A stretch of 16,494 nucleotides of DNA from a bacterium (lineage in GTDB: Bacteria; Patescibacteriota; CPR2; UBA1875; JAJYID01). Each line of letters begins with the position of its first letter. The first letter of the stretch is position 1. This document shows positions 1 to 8,090 of the stretch, piece after piece. The position numbers and the translations under genes are program-made. The notes below the pieces were generated by a model. It was not told the DNA's origin and made no database searches. It worked only from the letters and a program-made list of their open reading frames with translations. The stretch lies in NCBI GenBank assembly GCA_021791015.1, contig JAJYFH010000007.1, positions 1 to 16,494 on the forward strand. Direction: 5' to 3'.

Positions 1-997
1 CGATCTTCAAAACTCCGGAAGTGTTGTTCACATTTTTACCCTCCAGGATGTCGGGTGTGATGGTGTTTATGGGCACCCCATCCTTGTCCAGGATTAGCTT
101 TCCTGTGGTTTTATCTCTCAGGCGGTTGGCCTCCTGGACATGGTCGCCTATGTCTATAAGGGCATCCAGGCTGGTACAGCCCACGTCTTGTCCATCAATT
201 ATCCTATGTCTCCCGCACCCATCCTTGTAAATGTCATCGTCCTCGCCGTGCTCGTATTGCCTGTAATCGATAGCTGCCAAAATTTCCCAAGGAACGTTTG
301 TCAGCTCTTGGGCTTTTTTTGCAGAGGTCACATAGCATGGATTGTCGCCGTTAGGATTATCCGCAGCGTTTTTGTAGGTAAATCTTTGGTTAGACTCACT
401 TCTGCCGTTAGGGCTAAGAACATTTAACGATAGGGGCGGGAGTTGAGCTGTTCCGCTTTTCCCTCCTTCCATCTGCGGACATGAATTTGCGGAGTCCCCC
501 ATGCCCCCGCCCAAAAGTGCGACGGTCAAAACAAGCCAGCCCATAAAAACAATCATCCATGGCAGACAGCAGCATCCCCCTGCCGCTATTCCGATACGCT
601 TGCCCCACTTGCTCTTTAAAAGCTTTATTAAGTCGGGAATCGCAAGAACGATGCCGATGCCGGTAGAGACAGTGGCAAGAGCTTTAGCTCCCGCTCGCAT
701 TGCGATTCTTTTAAGAAGAGTTTTTTCAGCTTCTTCTTCGACCTCTTTTGCTGCGAACTCTTCGGCGGCTAGTTTACCGCCGGCTTTGGCAACGCCCTCC
801 TCGCCCTCTTTTTTGCCGGCCCCCTTCGCCGCTTTCTTTAAGTCTTTTGCCTTTTCTTTGATGTCCTTGAATTGATCGTATTTGTCCTTATAGCTTTGCC
901 AATCGGCATCTGTTTGCTGCAGCGCCCCTTGGCCTTCTTCTTCGCCTTCGCCGGCGCCCTCACTCAAGTCTTCCGGTAAATACTCCTCCTCGTCCAT
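1..997 (-). CDS. Membrane-anchored T4SS-locus protein with extracellular domain, C-terminus off window
   Basis: The reading frame is open from ATG at 997 to the window edge, giving 332 visible residues. It starts 1 nt after the VirB4 stop, behind a GAGAGGAAAG ribosome site, so it is the next gene of the secretion operon. Residues 1-100 are very rich in Glu, Lys, Ala and Gly and look like a charged, partly coiled-coil cytoplasmic region. Two hydrophobic stretches follow at about 107-124 and 136-163; the second holds three adjacent Cys (142-144). The rest is polar, contains Cys 173, 221, 261 and 274, and is probably outside the membrane. Residues 235-247 (VPWEILAAIDYRQ) resemble the helix that opens lysozyme-like lytic transglycosylase domains, which would make it a VirB1-like wall-opening factor. 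The match is short, the usual catalytic Glu is not clear, and the C-terminus is missing. The CDS is certain; the function is a guess. Confidence 0.8.
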   Translation of the reverse strand, partial: MDEEEYLPEDLSEGAGEGEEEGQGALQQTDADWQSYKDKYDQFKDIKEKAKDLKKAAKGAGKKEGEEGVAKAGGKLAAEEFAAKEVEEEAEKTLLKRIAMRAGAKALATVSTGIGIVLAIPDLIKLLKSKWGKRIGIAAGGCCCLPWMIVFMGWLVLTVALLGGGMGDSANSCPQMEGGKSGTAQLPPLSLNVLSPNGRSESNQRFTYKNAADNPNGDNPCYVTSAKKAQELTNVPWEILAAIDYRQYEHGEDDDIYKDGCGRHRIIDGQDVGCTSLDALIDIGDHVQEANRLRDKTTGKLILDKDGVPINTITPDILEGKNVNNTSGVLKI

Positions 998-998
998 G

Positions 999-2795
999 CT
1001 AGCTTTCCTCTCTTGCTCTCAACTGATTTGGATTTGTCGTGACCAGAGAATCTTCTTTTTGCGAACTGATAATTTGAATAATGGCGTGATCTCGTCCGGC
1101 AACAAAGAGCCCCTCACCCACATCACATTGCAAAAGGTAATTTTTTTCTGACTGGGTCAGGTCGAATACCTCTTGGATAAGGTCGATTTGCGAAGGGTGC
1201 TGCTTCAAAAGTAGTGCCATAGAAGCGTTTGATATCAAGGGCTTGCCAAACTCTGACTTCAAGAAATCGCCGATATCTTGTCCGATAGTGGTCATGCCCA
1301 GAAAGTACTTTCTTCCCCTCTTGGCGATAGAGTAGAGAAATTGTGCCGAGTCTTCATACTTCATTAGCGCCCATGCTTCATCAACAACAAGAATTCTCTT
1401 TCTCTTGTCGCTTTTTACCTTGTTCCAGATAAAGTTAAGTATTGAATACATGGCAATAGGCCTCAGGTCTTCCTCGAGGTCTCTAACGCTAAAGCAAACC
1501 ATTCTGTTGTTCAGGGAGATGTTTGTGTAGTCGTTAAAGAGCCCCGCAAACGTTCCTTCGGTGAATTTGCCTAATCTGAGAGCCATATTTTCTCCTCCGG
1601 CGATGCTTTCCAGTATGTTTTTTAGGTCAGACATCAAAGGCGGCGTCAGGTGGTGGGTGCTTGGATTTTCGGTAATGCCTTTTGAGGCATATGTTTCAAC
1701 AAGAGCTTTGTCTAGGATGTTGCTTTCCTCGTCGGTAAGGGCGCCCATCATTATTCTTAAAAGCCCAGTCAGTATGATGATGTTGCTTCTCAAGGAATCC
1801 TTTTGGTCATCATAGTCGGTTAAGTTTTGCGGCAAATCGAAAGGGTTTACTATTTGCTGTGAATTCAAATGAATGTTTAGGTAAGATCCTCCGACCGCTT
1901 GGCACAATGACTCGAATTCCTTTTCGGGATCGATGACTATGATGTCAGCATCGAACATAAGCTGCCTCAAAACTTCAAGCTTGGTGGCGTAAGATTTACC
2001 GGAGCCGGACGTCGCCAGTACGACGGAATTATAATTTTGCAGCTTAAAACGGTCGAAAATTATCAAGCTATTATTAGACTTATTGGCGCCGTACAAAATG
2101 CCCTCATTGCTCGTTAATGTCGATGACACAAAGGGAAATGACACAGAAACGGCTTCTGTGTCCATGTTTCTGGTAACCATTAACTGGTCAAGTCCCATCG
2201 GCAAGGTAGAGTTAAATCCTTGCTCCATTTGAAGCGAGGCATGCTTTGTAAATATCATCTCAGTGCCCAGCATGTTTTCTAGGATCTTTGTGCACTCATC
2301 AAGTTGTTCCAAAGAATTCTCATAAATCGTGATGTACATGGCTTGTTTGAATATTTTTGACTCACCTGTAACGATTTTATCTCGCAGCTCTTCAATGTCG
2401 GAATATGTTGCCTCAAGAGCCGGATTTCTGGCCAGTCCCTTCTCCATCTCCATGGTGATAGATGATTCAACTTGAGAGGATTTTGCCCTTAGTTTTTTTG
2501 CCATGGCTTGGGTATCTTGCGGGTAGATGTAAATAGCAAGATCCAGCGATATGTCGATATTGATAATCGGCGATATCCAGCCGGAATATAGCGATCTCGG
2601 ATATTCATAGACAAAAAGCGTCCGCGAGAAAGTGTTCCCTATTTTGAGATAGTTAAATGCAATCTCAAAAGAAGATGGTGATATGAGGTCCTTTGTTGTG
2701 GACATGCCTTCCTGGAAGGCTTTTGCCTGCTGCCTTTCCAGAATTTCTTCTTGTGATAGTTGTGGCTGCTGCTTGCTTAAAAAATCAAACTTCAT
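999..2795 (-). CDS. virB4: VirB4-family type IV secretion ATPase
   Basis: This 598-residue protein is the likely motor of the secretion locus. VirB4 ATPases sit at the inner-membrane base and use ATP for substrate export or pilus assembly. Residues about 45-230 form the amino-terminal CagE/TrbE/VirB-type region. The ATPase core follows: Walker A ATSGSGKS at 261-268, a conserved DADIIVIDPEKEF at 282-294, Walker B ILVVDEAWALM at 468-478 and a TTIGQD motif at 502-507. No membrane segment is obvious. Its ATG overlaps the TGA stop of the preceding TraC-like gene by 4 nt (ATGA), with TAGGAGG 9 nt upstream, so translation is probably coupled. The TAG stop is followed after 1 nt by the next start. 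Length and motif order fit the family. VirD4/TraD coupling ATPases share the fold, but the first part of the protein and the PrgI/VirB6 neighbours favour VirB4. Confidence 0.95.
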   Translation of the reverse strand: MKFDFLSKQQPQLSQEEILERQQAKAFQEGMSTTKDLISPSSFEIAFNYLKIGNTFSRTLFVYEYPRSLYSGWISPIINIDISLDLAIYIYPQDTQAMAKKLRAKSSQVESSITMEMEKGLARNPALEATYSDIEELRDKIVTGESKIFKQAMYITIYENSLEQLDECTKILENMLGTEMIFTKHASLQMEQGFNSTLPMGLDQLMVTRNMDTEAVSVSFPFVSSTLTSNEGILYGANKSNNSLIIFDRFKLQNYNSVVLATSGSGKSYATKLEVLRQLMFDADIIVIDPEKEFESLCQAVGGSYLNIHLNSQQIVNPFDLPQNLTDYDDQKDSLRSNIIILTGLLRIMMGALTDEESNILDKALVETYASKGITENPSTHHLTPPLMSDLKNILESIAGGENMALRLGKFTEGTFAGLFNDYTNISLNNRMVCFSVRDLEEDLRPIAMYSILNFIWNKVKSDKRKRILVVDEAWALMKYEDSAQFLYSIAKRGRKYFLGMTTIGQDIGDFLKSEFGKPLISNASMALLLKQHPSQIDLIQEVFDLTQSEKNYLLQCDVGEGLFVAGRDHAIIQIISSQKEDSLVTTNPNQLRAREES

Positions 2796-3538
2796 TGCCT
2801 CGTGCCTCCTAGGTTTTGCTCGACATCTTGGCGGGCTGATATATATTTAGCTCCCATTGAACCAATGTCTTTTAAGTGCTCATGGCCGGCCGTTTCCGGA
2901 TTATAGCAAGTGTAAAATATCTCGATAAGGGCTTCGGTTGGCATTGCTTCAACGGAGAGCCCCATTGAACCAAACAGGCTGCTCACGATCTCCGACCTTT
3001 GTTCGAGCTGCTTTCTGTTGTTCTCGTAATCCTTCGATGCTTCGTTTGTGTTGTTTGCGGGCACACCGCCAAAGCCAAACTTTGACAAAAGCCCCTTGGA
3101 TTGGGTTGCTACAACATTTGGGTAGAATGGTACTACGATGAAGAAAACCTTGTCCATGACGTTTACATTTACCAATATCTGTTTCAGGAAAGAAATGTAC
3201 TCAAGTGTCTGGTCTTTAAGCAGGCCTGGAGGCTGAGCGTCTGCGGCTTTTTGTAGAATCGCCATATATGAGGTCAAGTCCACCTTCCTTGATTGGGCCA
3301 AAAACTGCACCGGAAACTCAAGCGAATTTAGGGCATTCTGGTAGGCGCCGATAATTGATGTTTGCTCTGTTTCTGAGAGTAGGGACATGTTTATGCTGGA
3401 CACTTTTAAAACTGAGCGAAGCGAGCCATCTCGAAGAATCAAAACATCATCCTTGATCTGGTCTATCTCCAGGTATTTCTGAGTACTGCCAAATTGCTGC
3501 TGCTCAACATCATTTTTTGACTTTTTCATAAACAGCAT
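2792..3538 (-). CDS. TraC-like protein resembling the VirB4 amino-terminal domain
   Basis: This 248-residue protein is probably soluble. Residues about 20-130 (KYLEIDQIKDDVLILRDGSL onward, then VLKVSSINMSLLSETEQ) look like the first domain of long Gram-positive-type VirB4/TraC proteins, where it precedes the ATPase. There is no Walker motif, so it is not an ATPase alone. It lies directly before VirB4 and overlaps it by 4 nt, which suggests equimolar synthesis and a shared complex. The start at 3538 has AAGGAG about 11 nt upstream; a second Met three codons later is possible. It follows the PrgI-like stop by 2 nt. The family link comes from pattern and position and is moderately sure. The CDS is secure because it is tightly packed in the operon and has no competing frame. 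Confidence 0.85.
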   Translation of the reverse strand: MLFMKKSKNDVEQQQFGSTQKYLEIDQIKDDVLILRDGSLRSVLKVSSINMSLLSETEQTSIIGAYQNALNSLEFPVQFLAQSRKVDLTSYMAILQKAADAQPPGLLKDQTLEYISFLKQILVNVNVMDKVFFIVVPFYPNVVATQSKGLLSKFGFGGVPANNTNEASKDYENNRKQLEQRSEIVSSLFGSMGLSVEAMPTEALIEIFYTCYNPETAGHEHLKDIGSMGAKYISARQDVEQNLGGTRQ

Positions 3539-3540
3539 GG

Positions 3541-4227
3541 CTAGTTGTTCTCCTTTTTTATTACTTCGTCAATCTTATATCCCGAAGTATCAGGATGTTT
3601 ATAATCAAACTTTTTTTGGGGATCGACCGTTGCCATCTCGGAAATCGTCGGCTCCGGAGCGGGGTTTTCTTTTTCGGCTTGCTTTTCGGCTTTTTTTATC
3701 TCCATGTCTACCCGCGGGTCGTTTTTGCTAAAAATATCAGGCGCCTCGTCCTTTACCTCTTTCTTCATTTTGCCGTAAGTGTTATATGTTCCGCCCGTGT
3801 CTACCGTTAAGGCTAGATTCTCTATCTTGTCTTCTATTGTATCCACATTTGCCTTTATTGGGGCTTGGGGTAGTGTGATCTCTTTTTTTACCTCTTCCCT
3901 TTCCGGCTTTTGTGGGGCTTGTTTTGGTTCTACAATGACCTTTTTCCAAACTCTTTGCCTGGGTTTCATCAGAAAGTCAAGCAAAGGCTTGCCGAAAGTA
4001 TACATTGGCTTGCCATTAAAGGGCACAAAACCGATAATCAGGAAGAAGGAACCGAAAAACAGCCCGATTATCAGAGCCAGTATAAAGTTGAGCCCAAAGG
4101 AACTCAAGATGGCCAAGAATGTCAGGGCGGTGACGATGGTAGCAAAGACAAAACCGAACCCCTTGAGTGTGAATGGGCCGATGATCTTGTCTTCGATATC
4201 GATTTCTTGCGGTATTTTGTACTGCAT
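3541..4227 (-). CDS. PrgI-like T4SS inner-membrane protein with long charged tail
   Basis: This is a 228-residue protein. The start MQYKIPQEIDIEDKIIGPFT is typical of the PrgI family, small proteins encoded just before VirB4 in Gram-positive-type and CPR secretion loci and thought to replace VirB3. Two hydrophobic segments at about 24-42 and 46-68 are followed by VPFNGKPMYTFGKPLLDFLMKPR, the usual cytoplasmic end of the family core. Beyond residue about 100 there is a 130-residue Lys/Glu/Pro-rich tail with no recognisable fold. PrgI proteins are often near 110-130 residues, so the tail is an extension and a possible docking arm for VirB4 or the VirB6 tail. It lies 8 nt after the preceding gene and 2 nt before the TraC-like gene. 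No strong ribosome site is close to the start, so coupling is likely. Confidence 0.88.
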   Translation of the reverse strand: MQYKIPQEIDIEDKIIGPFTLKGFGFVFATIVTALTFLAILSSFGLNFILALIIGLFFGSFFLIIGFVPFNGKPMYTFGKPLLDFLMKPRQRVWKKVIVEPKQAPQKPEREEVKKEITLPQAPIKANVDTIEDKIENLALTVDTGGTYNTYGKMKKEVKDEAPDIFSKNDPRVDMEIKKAEKQAEKENPAPEPTISEMATVDPQKKFDYKHPDTSGYKIDEVIKKENN

Positions 4228-4235
4228 GACTTTGG

Positions 4236-5177
4236 TTAAAATATTCTCCTTGTTTTTCTTGGCTTATTACTTCGCGGTCTGTCGGCTGATTCCTCCGCTT
4301 GAGATGATTGTGGCATATTTTCCTCTGTTTCCCGTAACTCTTCTCGCGTCTGTTTATTGCCCCTTAAACCTCGCATGAACTTAGCCTTTTGCTCCAGCCT
4401 TATTGCTAAGTCTTGGTATTTTGCCGCTTCGCTTCGGGCCTGGGCTGCCCTTTCCAGATATTGCGTACTATCCCTGTCTTCTGCCTGGGCTTGAGCAGCG
4501 TGAGCTGAAAACTGGTGGCTTTCTGCCGCGGCTTCCCGTGCCCTTGCCGCGTAGTCAGAAGACGCATCGGCATAAAGTTTGCCTATCTGGTCTTTTTTAA
4601 AATCTGACAATCGCGGATCGTTGAAAAATCCCTCAAGCGTTTCTTTTCTGGTCTCTGCAAGTTTCTGAATGTCCAAACCGGTATATCGGTAGTCCAACGC
4701 GTCGTCGTTTAGCTTCATTAAGTCGGCGCCGCTATACTGATCAAGCGATCTTTCAATGTTGTCACGCCTTTTTTCCGCCATCCCTCCTTGGTAAAGTTCT
4801 GTTAAGGAATATTGGCTTCTTATTCCTTCGTCAACCCAGGTCTTGCCGTCTATGAATCCCTTGTCTCTGGTGGACTGAAATACCGCCGCTTGGGTTGACG
4901 CGCCACAACTTTGGGTAAAAGATTTTATAAATTTTCCCTGCACGCTGTCCCAGCCGCCTACTTTCTCAATGGCGTCTTCAAAAGCTTTCTGGTGCTCTTT
5001 GCTGCCCGGATTGGCCAGCATTCGAAGGAAAGCATTGTGAAGCCCCTTGTCTATGTTAGCTTCGCTAAACGCCTTGCCCGCAGTAATGGCTTCTGCCATT
5101 TCCATCTCGGGGGTGATTTTGTTTACCCAGCGCCCAAGCGAGGTCAGTTCTCCTTGTGGTGGTATGTCGAGTGGCAT
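4236..5177 (-). CDS. Stand-alone paralog of the VirB6 cytoplasmic tail
   Basis: This 313-residue protein has no membrane segment. Residues 9 to about 215 align with residues 413 to about 628 of the VirB6-like protein encoded just upstream. In the first block (9-58 here, 413-462 there) I count 32 of 50 identical positions, including ANIDKGLH and RML-NPG. Later shared patches are SVQGKF, DKGF-DGKT and LNDDALD. A gap of about 10 residues lies in this copy opposite 479-490 of the other. The last 100 residues are Ala/Glu/Gln-rich and probably coiled coil, with a basic end. It starts 30 nt after the VirB6 stop with AGGAG 8 nt before ATG. The likely origin is tandem partial duplication. A role as a soluble partner or competitor of the VirB6 tail is inference. 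I know no named domain for this tail. Confidence 0.9.
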   Translation of the reverse strand: MPLDIPPQGELTSLGRWVNKITPEMEMAEAITAGKAFSEANIDKGLHNAFLRMLANPGSKEHQKAFEDAIEKVGGWDSVQGKFIKSFTQSCGASTQAAVFQSTRDKGFIDGKTWVDEGIRSQYSLTELYQGGMAEKRRDNIERSLDQYSGADLMKLNDDALDYRYTGLDIQKLAETRKETLEGFFNDPRLSDFKKDQIGKLYADASSDYAARAREAAAESHQFSAHAAQAQAEDRDSTQYLERAAQARSEAAKYQDLAIRLEQKAKFMRGLRGNKQTREELRETEENMPQSSQAEESADRPRSNKPRKTRRIF

Positions 5178-5207
5178 AATTAACGCTCCTGGAATAATTT
5201 TAAGTTA

Positions 5208-7241
5208 CTATATCCTATTCGGATCCGGGTTATATCTCTCTAATCTCTCGGCGTGACCCAATGATTTATCTATTCTTTCTTGGGCTTTCTGGGCTTTCTT
5301 TGTGGCTTCGGCGGCCTTTGTCATATCACCGGCTTTTCTAGCTGTCTCTGCTTCTTCTATGAACTTATTTTTTTGCATAGAGTGATGCTCTGCGGTGGCT
5401 TGATAGAGTTCATAAAGCTGGCCCTTCTTGTGTGTTGAAAGGCGGTCATTGTTTGCGAAGCCTTCGGTTAACCCATAATCAGCATCGGCCAAGAGATCCT
5501 TGTTTAGATCGGAGTACTTTACATCTAAAGCGTCATCATTTAGCCCGTTTAGGTCAAGGGCGCTGTACTTGCGTATGTCTTTGTCGACATGGTCATGCCT
5601 TTTCTGGGATTGTTTCGCGCTTTGGAATAGGTCGTTTTTGGAGTATACCGCTTGTACACCCTCGTCCTTTTCTGTTTTACCCTCTACAAAGCCCTTGTCC
5701 AGCATCGAGCTAAGAGCAGCTTGGCTGGCAAAGGTTTCACCGTGTTTTTGTGTGAAAGATGTGAGGAATTTTCCCTGCACGCTTTGTTTCGCTCTTTCTA
5801 GGGCGAGCTCACGATTCTCCGCTATCTCAGACTCGTCTATCCCGGCAGCCTTCATCAGGGCATTCTCATAATCCATCTTCTGCTTACTTCTGCCTGGATT
5901 CATGAGCATCCTAAAGTAAGCGCCATGCAACCCTTTGTCTATGTTGGCGTTAGAGAAATCCTTACCGGCCTTTACGGTTTCTGCCTTCATCATTTCCGGA
6001 TTCATTTTATTTGCCCATTGGCCAAACTTGCTTAGCTCACCTTTCTTATTTGTGAAAGGTTTGCGCATCATCTTGTTAAACTTGTCCGCATTCATCTCAT
6101 TTGCGCGCTTGGTTCTTGCGCCAACCCAGTCCCTGGCTGCTTTAGGGCTATATTTCCCAAGGCCGGGAATGCCATTTTTGCCGGTGAGCATGCCGGAGAG
6201 CCCATTGCTTGCCGCACTTCCCACAGCTCCCAAAAGTTTAAGAGGAAGGATTACGGCCAGCGGGATTATGACCAAGGCAATTAAGACTAAGGAAAACTGC
6301 ACCAGCAAATTAACAAAATCCGTGGAGTTGGTGGGGAGGATTGTTGGAAGGACCATAGCAACAGCAGCTGTGACTTGCTTGTCACCCTGGAGATTCTGGG
6401 AAAGACTAACACCAATGGCAAAAATGAACATGGATATCGGGTAGAAAAAGGTCCACTTGATAAGCATCTTCCACCACTCGGAGAAATATTTGCTCGTCCA
6501 AGGCAGAACGATAAGGGCAAAGGCAAGAGGTGACACGATCACGAGAAAAATAAGCATTATAACCCTGATGAACATGACGATAGCAAGAATCAACAGGAAG
6601 ATAAGGGCAATAAAGGCGACAAAAAGAGCCAAGAATGCGGCGTTCATCCTGGTGCTCGCATCACAAGAATCAGCCTTACAAAAGTTCTGAAACAAAGACC
6701 CGAGATGGTCAAAAATCCCATATATATTGCCGGATAGTGATGCTGTTAGGGCGTTTGTCAGAGCATTGGCAAAGTTCAAGATACTCATGCATATATATCT
6801 GCTCATAATGACCAAGAAAGCTGCAAAGACAAGCTTGGGGATGAGCTTTGCCACTCCCCATTCTTCGATCTTGATTTTCAAAATGTTCATAAGGGCAATG
6901 ATTATGACAAACATGCCAAAAACCCCGAGAGTGAAGTCTCTCATTGTTCCCCACTCGGCGACAACGGCGGAGTTGCCCATCAAAAAAGAGTTGTATAAAA
7001 CACCCAATTTCACAGCCCCTACGCCGAGCATATAAATGAGATAGGCAACCCCAATAATTAGATCAGAAAGATAATCACGCACCCAGTCAGCAGGATTCCA
7101 CCAAGAGGCAAAAGCGGGGCTGGGCATCAAGAAGATACCAACGGACAGGAAAAGAATCAAAAAAAACGGAACCAAAACCCTCGGTCTGATAATCCGTTTT
7201 GAAAAAGAAATATTTTTAAAGCTTAGCGGTAACCCTCTCAT
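5208..7241 (-). CDS. VirB6/TrbL-like polytopic channel protein with long cytoplasmic tail
   Basis: From ATG 7241 the protein has 677 residues. An in-frame TTG at 7277 would add 12; the numbering here counts from that TTG. Neither start has a good ribosome site, and ATG is preferred because a basic start then leads into a hydrophobic segment (35-56) ending AFA|S, like a signal peptide. More membrane segments lie at about 68-92, 115-133, 145-168, 212-256 (two), 270-292 and 325-350. This many-helix layout, and a position upstream of PrgI and VirB4, are typical of VirB6/TrbL proteins, which form the inner-membrane channel. Residues from about 355 to the end are hydrophilic: first the block shared with the next gene (413-628), then a Lys/Ala-rich coiled coil. 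A short hairpin terminator separates it from the pilin genes, so it is probably made at a lower level than they are. Confidence 0.9.
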   Translation of the reverse strand: MRGLPLSFKNISFSKRIIRPRVLVPFFLILFLSVGIFLMPSPAFASWWNPADWVRDYLSDLIIGVAYLIYMLGVGAVKLGVLYNSFLMGNSAVVAEWGTMRDFTLGVFGMFVIIIALMNILKIKIEEWGVAKLIPKLVFAAFLVIMSRYICMSILNFANALTNALTASLSGNIYGIFDHLGSLFQNFCKADSCDASTRMNAAFLALFVAFIALIFLLILAIVMFIRVIMLIFLVIVSPLAFALIVLPWTSKYFSEWWKMLIKWTFFYPISMFIFAIGVSLSQNLQGDKQVTAAVAMVLPTILPTNSTDFVNLLVQFSLVLIALVIIPLAVILPLKLLGAVGSAASNGLSGMLTGKNGIPGLGKYSPKAARDWVGARTKRANEMNADKFNKMMRKPFTNKKGELSKFGQWANKMNPEMMKAETVKAGKDFSNANIDKGLHGAYFRMLMNPGRSKQKMDYENALMKAAGIDESEIAENRELALERAKQSVQGKFLTSFTQKHGETFASQAALSSMLDKGFVEGKTEKDEGVQAVYSKNDLFQSAKQSQKRHDHVDKDIRKYSALDLNGLNDDALDVKYSDLNKDLLADADYGLTEGFANNDRLSTHKKGQLYELYQATAEHHSMQKNKFIEEAETARKAGDMTKAAEATKKAQKAQERIDKSLGHAERLERYNPDPNRI

Positions 7242-7292
7242 GTACAAAAAGATATCATAATAACTTTTTTTTTGCAAAGCTTTTTACAAGCT

Positions 7293-7320
7293 AAAAAACA
7301 CTCCCGAAAGAGTGCTTTTT
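7293..7320 (-). terminator. Short intrinsic terminator or attenuator between pilin genes and VirB6
   Basis: On the minus strand a 5-bp stem (CACTC/GAGTG at 7299-7303 and 7310-7314) with a 6-nt loop runs into six T (complement of 7293-7298). It sits 10 nt after the pilin stop and about 50 nt before the VirB6 ATG. The stem is short, so partial termination is more likely than a full stop. This would give much pilin and little channel protein. The other strand also has a T run, but no gene faces it. Confidence 0.55.
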
Positions 7321-7330
7321 GAGACAAAGA

Positions 7331-7675
7331 CTATTTTGCGCCGATTAGCTTGAGCACCACATTGACCAAGAAGAGCGAGGCGGCGATGATAATAATGCCA
7401 ACGAGGGCATAGATGATAGTCTTCTTTGCCTTTTCCGCACTGGTCGGGTTGCCGGCAGATATGACATACTGCACACCTCCGATAATCAAGAAGACAACAG
7501 CAAGCGCGCCGGCGATACCAAGCAGCCAGTTGGTGACACTCTGAATAATCGGCATAACATCACCGTTATCCGGTCCAAGTGTCGGAACGGGACTTGCCTG
7601 AGCGAACGCCGAGCGTCCTGCTATAAGTGCTTGCTCTGCGGCGACTGTGGCGGCAACTACTACTTTACTTTTCAT
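7331..7675 (-). CDS. Small T4SS pilin-like protein, copy 1 (probable major subunit)
   Basis: This 114-residue protein has the layout of VirB2/TrbC-type pilins. An amino-terminal stretch ends in AFAQA (about 23-27), a plausible signal-peptidase site. Two membrane helices lie at about 50-70 and 85-107, joined by a short polar loop with GGVQYVISAGNP (66-77) and AEKAKK. The same loop occurs in both genes upstream, so all three belong to one family, the T4SS pilin-like group common in CPR genomes. It has the strongest ribosome site of the three (AAGGAGAGG just before ATG 7675), no Cys and the shortest sequence, which suggests the abundant subunit; that is inference. The amino-terminal stretch is odd for a signal peptide because it contains Glu14 and Arg21. 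It is the last gene before the hairpin at 7293-7320. Confidence 0.9.
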   Translation of the reverse strand: MKSKVVVAATVAAEQALIAGRSAFAQASPVPTLGPDNGDVMPIIQSVTNWLLGIAGALAVVFLIIGGVQYVISAGNPTSAEKAKKTIIYALVGIIIIAASLFLVNVVLKLIGAK

Positions 7676-7696
7676 TTTCCTCTCCTTTTTTATTAT

Positions 7697-8077
7697 TTAT
7701 TTTACGCCCATTAATCTTATCACAAGTTCTATCAAAAAGCTTGCAGATGCTACTATTATAAGCCCTACTATAGCGCCGACAAGGGTTTTTTTGGCTTGTT
7801 CTGCTCTTTGCGGGTTGCCGGCGGAGGTGACATACATGACCCCGGAAATGATAATCATTATCACTATGATGCCGTTAGCAATTATAAGAAGCCAATTTAA
7901 AACATTGTTGGCAAGGCACATTATGTCGGCGTTGTTTATGTCGTGACTAGCATTTGTTATGCCTGAACAGCTGCCATAAAGCGGACCGCCAATGTCGGCA
8001 AAGGCAAGGTTGGGTAGAAATAGCAACATTGCCCATAGGGCTTTGATTTTCTTTCTTTTCAAGATGCTTTTAAACAT
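7697..8077 (-). CDS. Small T4SS pilin-like protein, copy 2
   Basis: The gene encodes 126 residues from ATG 8077. A basic start and hydrophobic core end in AFA|D, a good signal-peptidase site. Two Cys (40 and 57 when counted from the upstream ATG) bracket the short exported segment and could form a disulfide. Two membrane helices at about 63-85 and 103-125 are joined by the family loop SGVMYVTSAGNPQRAEQAKK. Start choice: an in-frame ATG at 8086 adds three residues, but TATAAT (minus strand, 8085-8090) overlaps it and lies 7 nt before ATG 8077. No ribosome site precedes either, so a leaderless transcript from 8077 is plausible alongside read-through from the gene 13 nt upstream. It is more similar in the loop to copy 3 (AGNPQR) than copy 1 is. 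The role is probably a structural or minor pilin. Confidence 0.87.
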   Translation of the reverse strand: MFKSILKRKKIKALWAMLLFLPNLAFADIGGPLYGSCSGITNASHDINNADIMCLANNVLNWLLIIANGIIVIMIIISGVMYVTSAGNPQRAEQAKKTLVGAIVGLIIVASASFLIELVIRLMGVK

Positions 8078-8090
8078 GCTAATCATTATA

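Noticed and set aside
21..875. Several plus-strand frames in the first kilobase
   Set aside because: They lie opposite one uninterrupted minus-strand frame that is in step with the secretion operon and has a good start.
2792..2795. UGA read as glycine (Gracilibacteria-type code)
   Set aside because: UGA ends the TraC-like gene in a normal ATGA overlap, and the other genes need no recoding.
4236..5177. The soluble tail protein as a frameshifted end of VirB6
   Set aside because: The VirB6-like gene already has its own complete tail, the soluble gene has its own AGGAG site and ATG, and the copies diverge in sequence and length.
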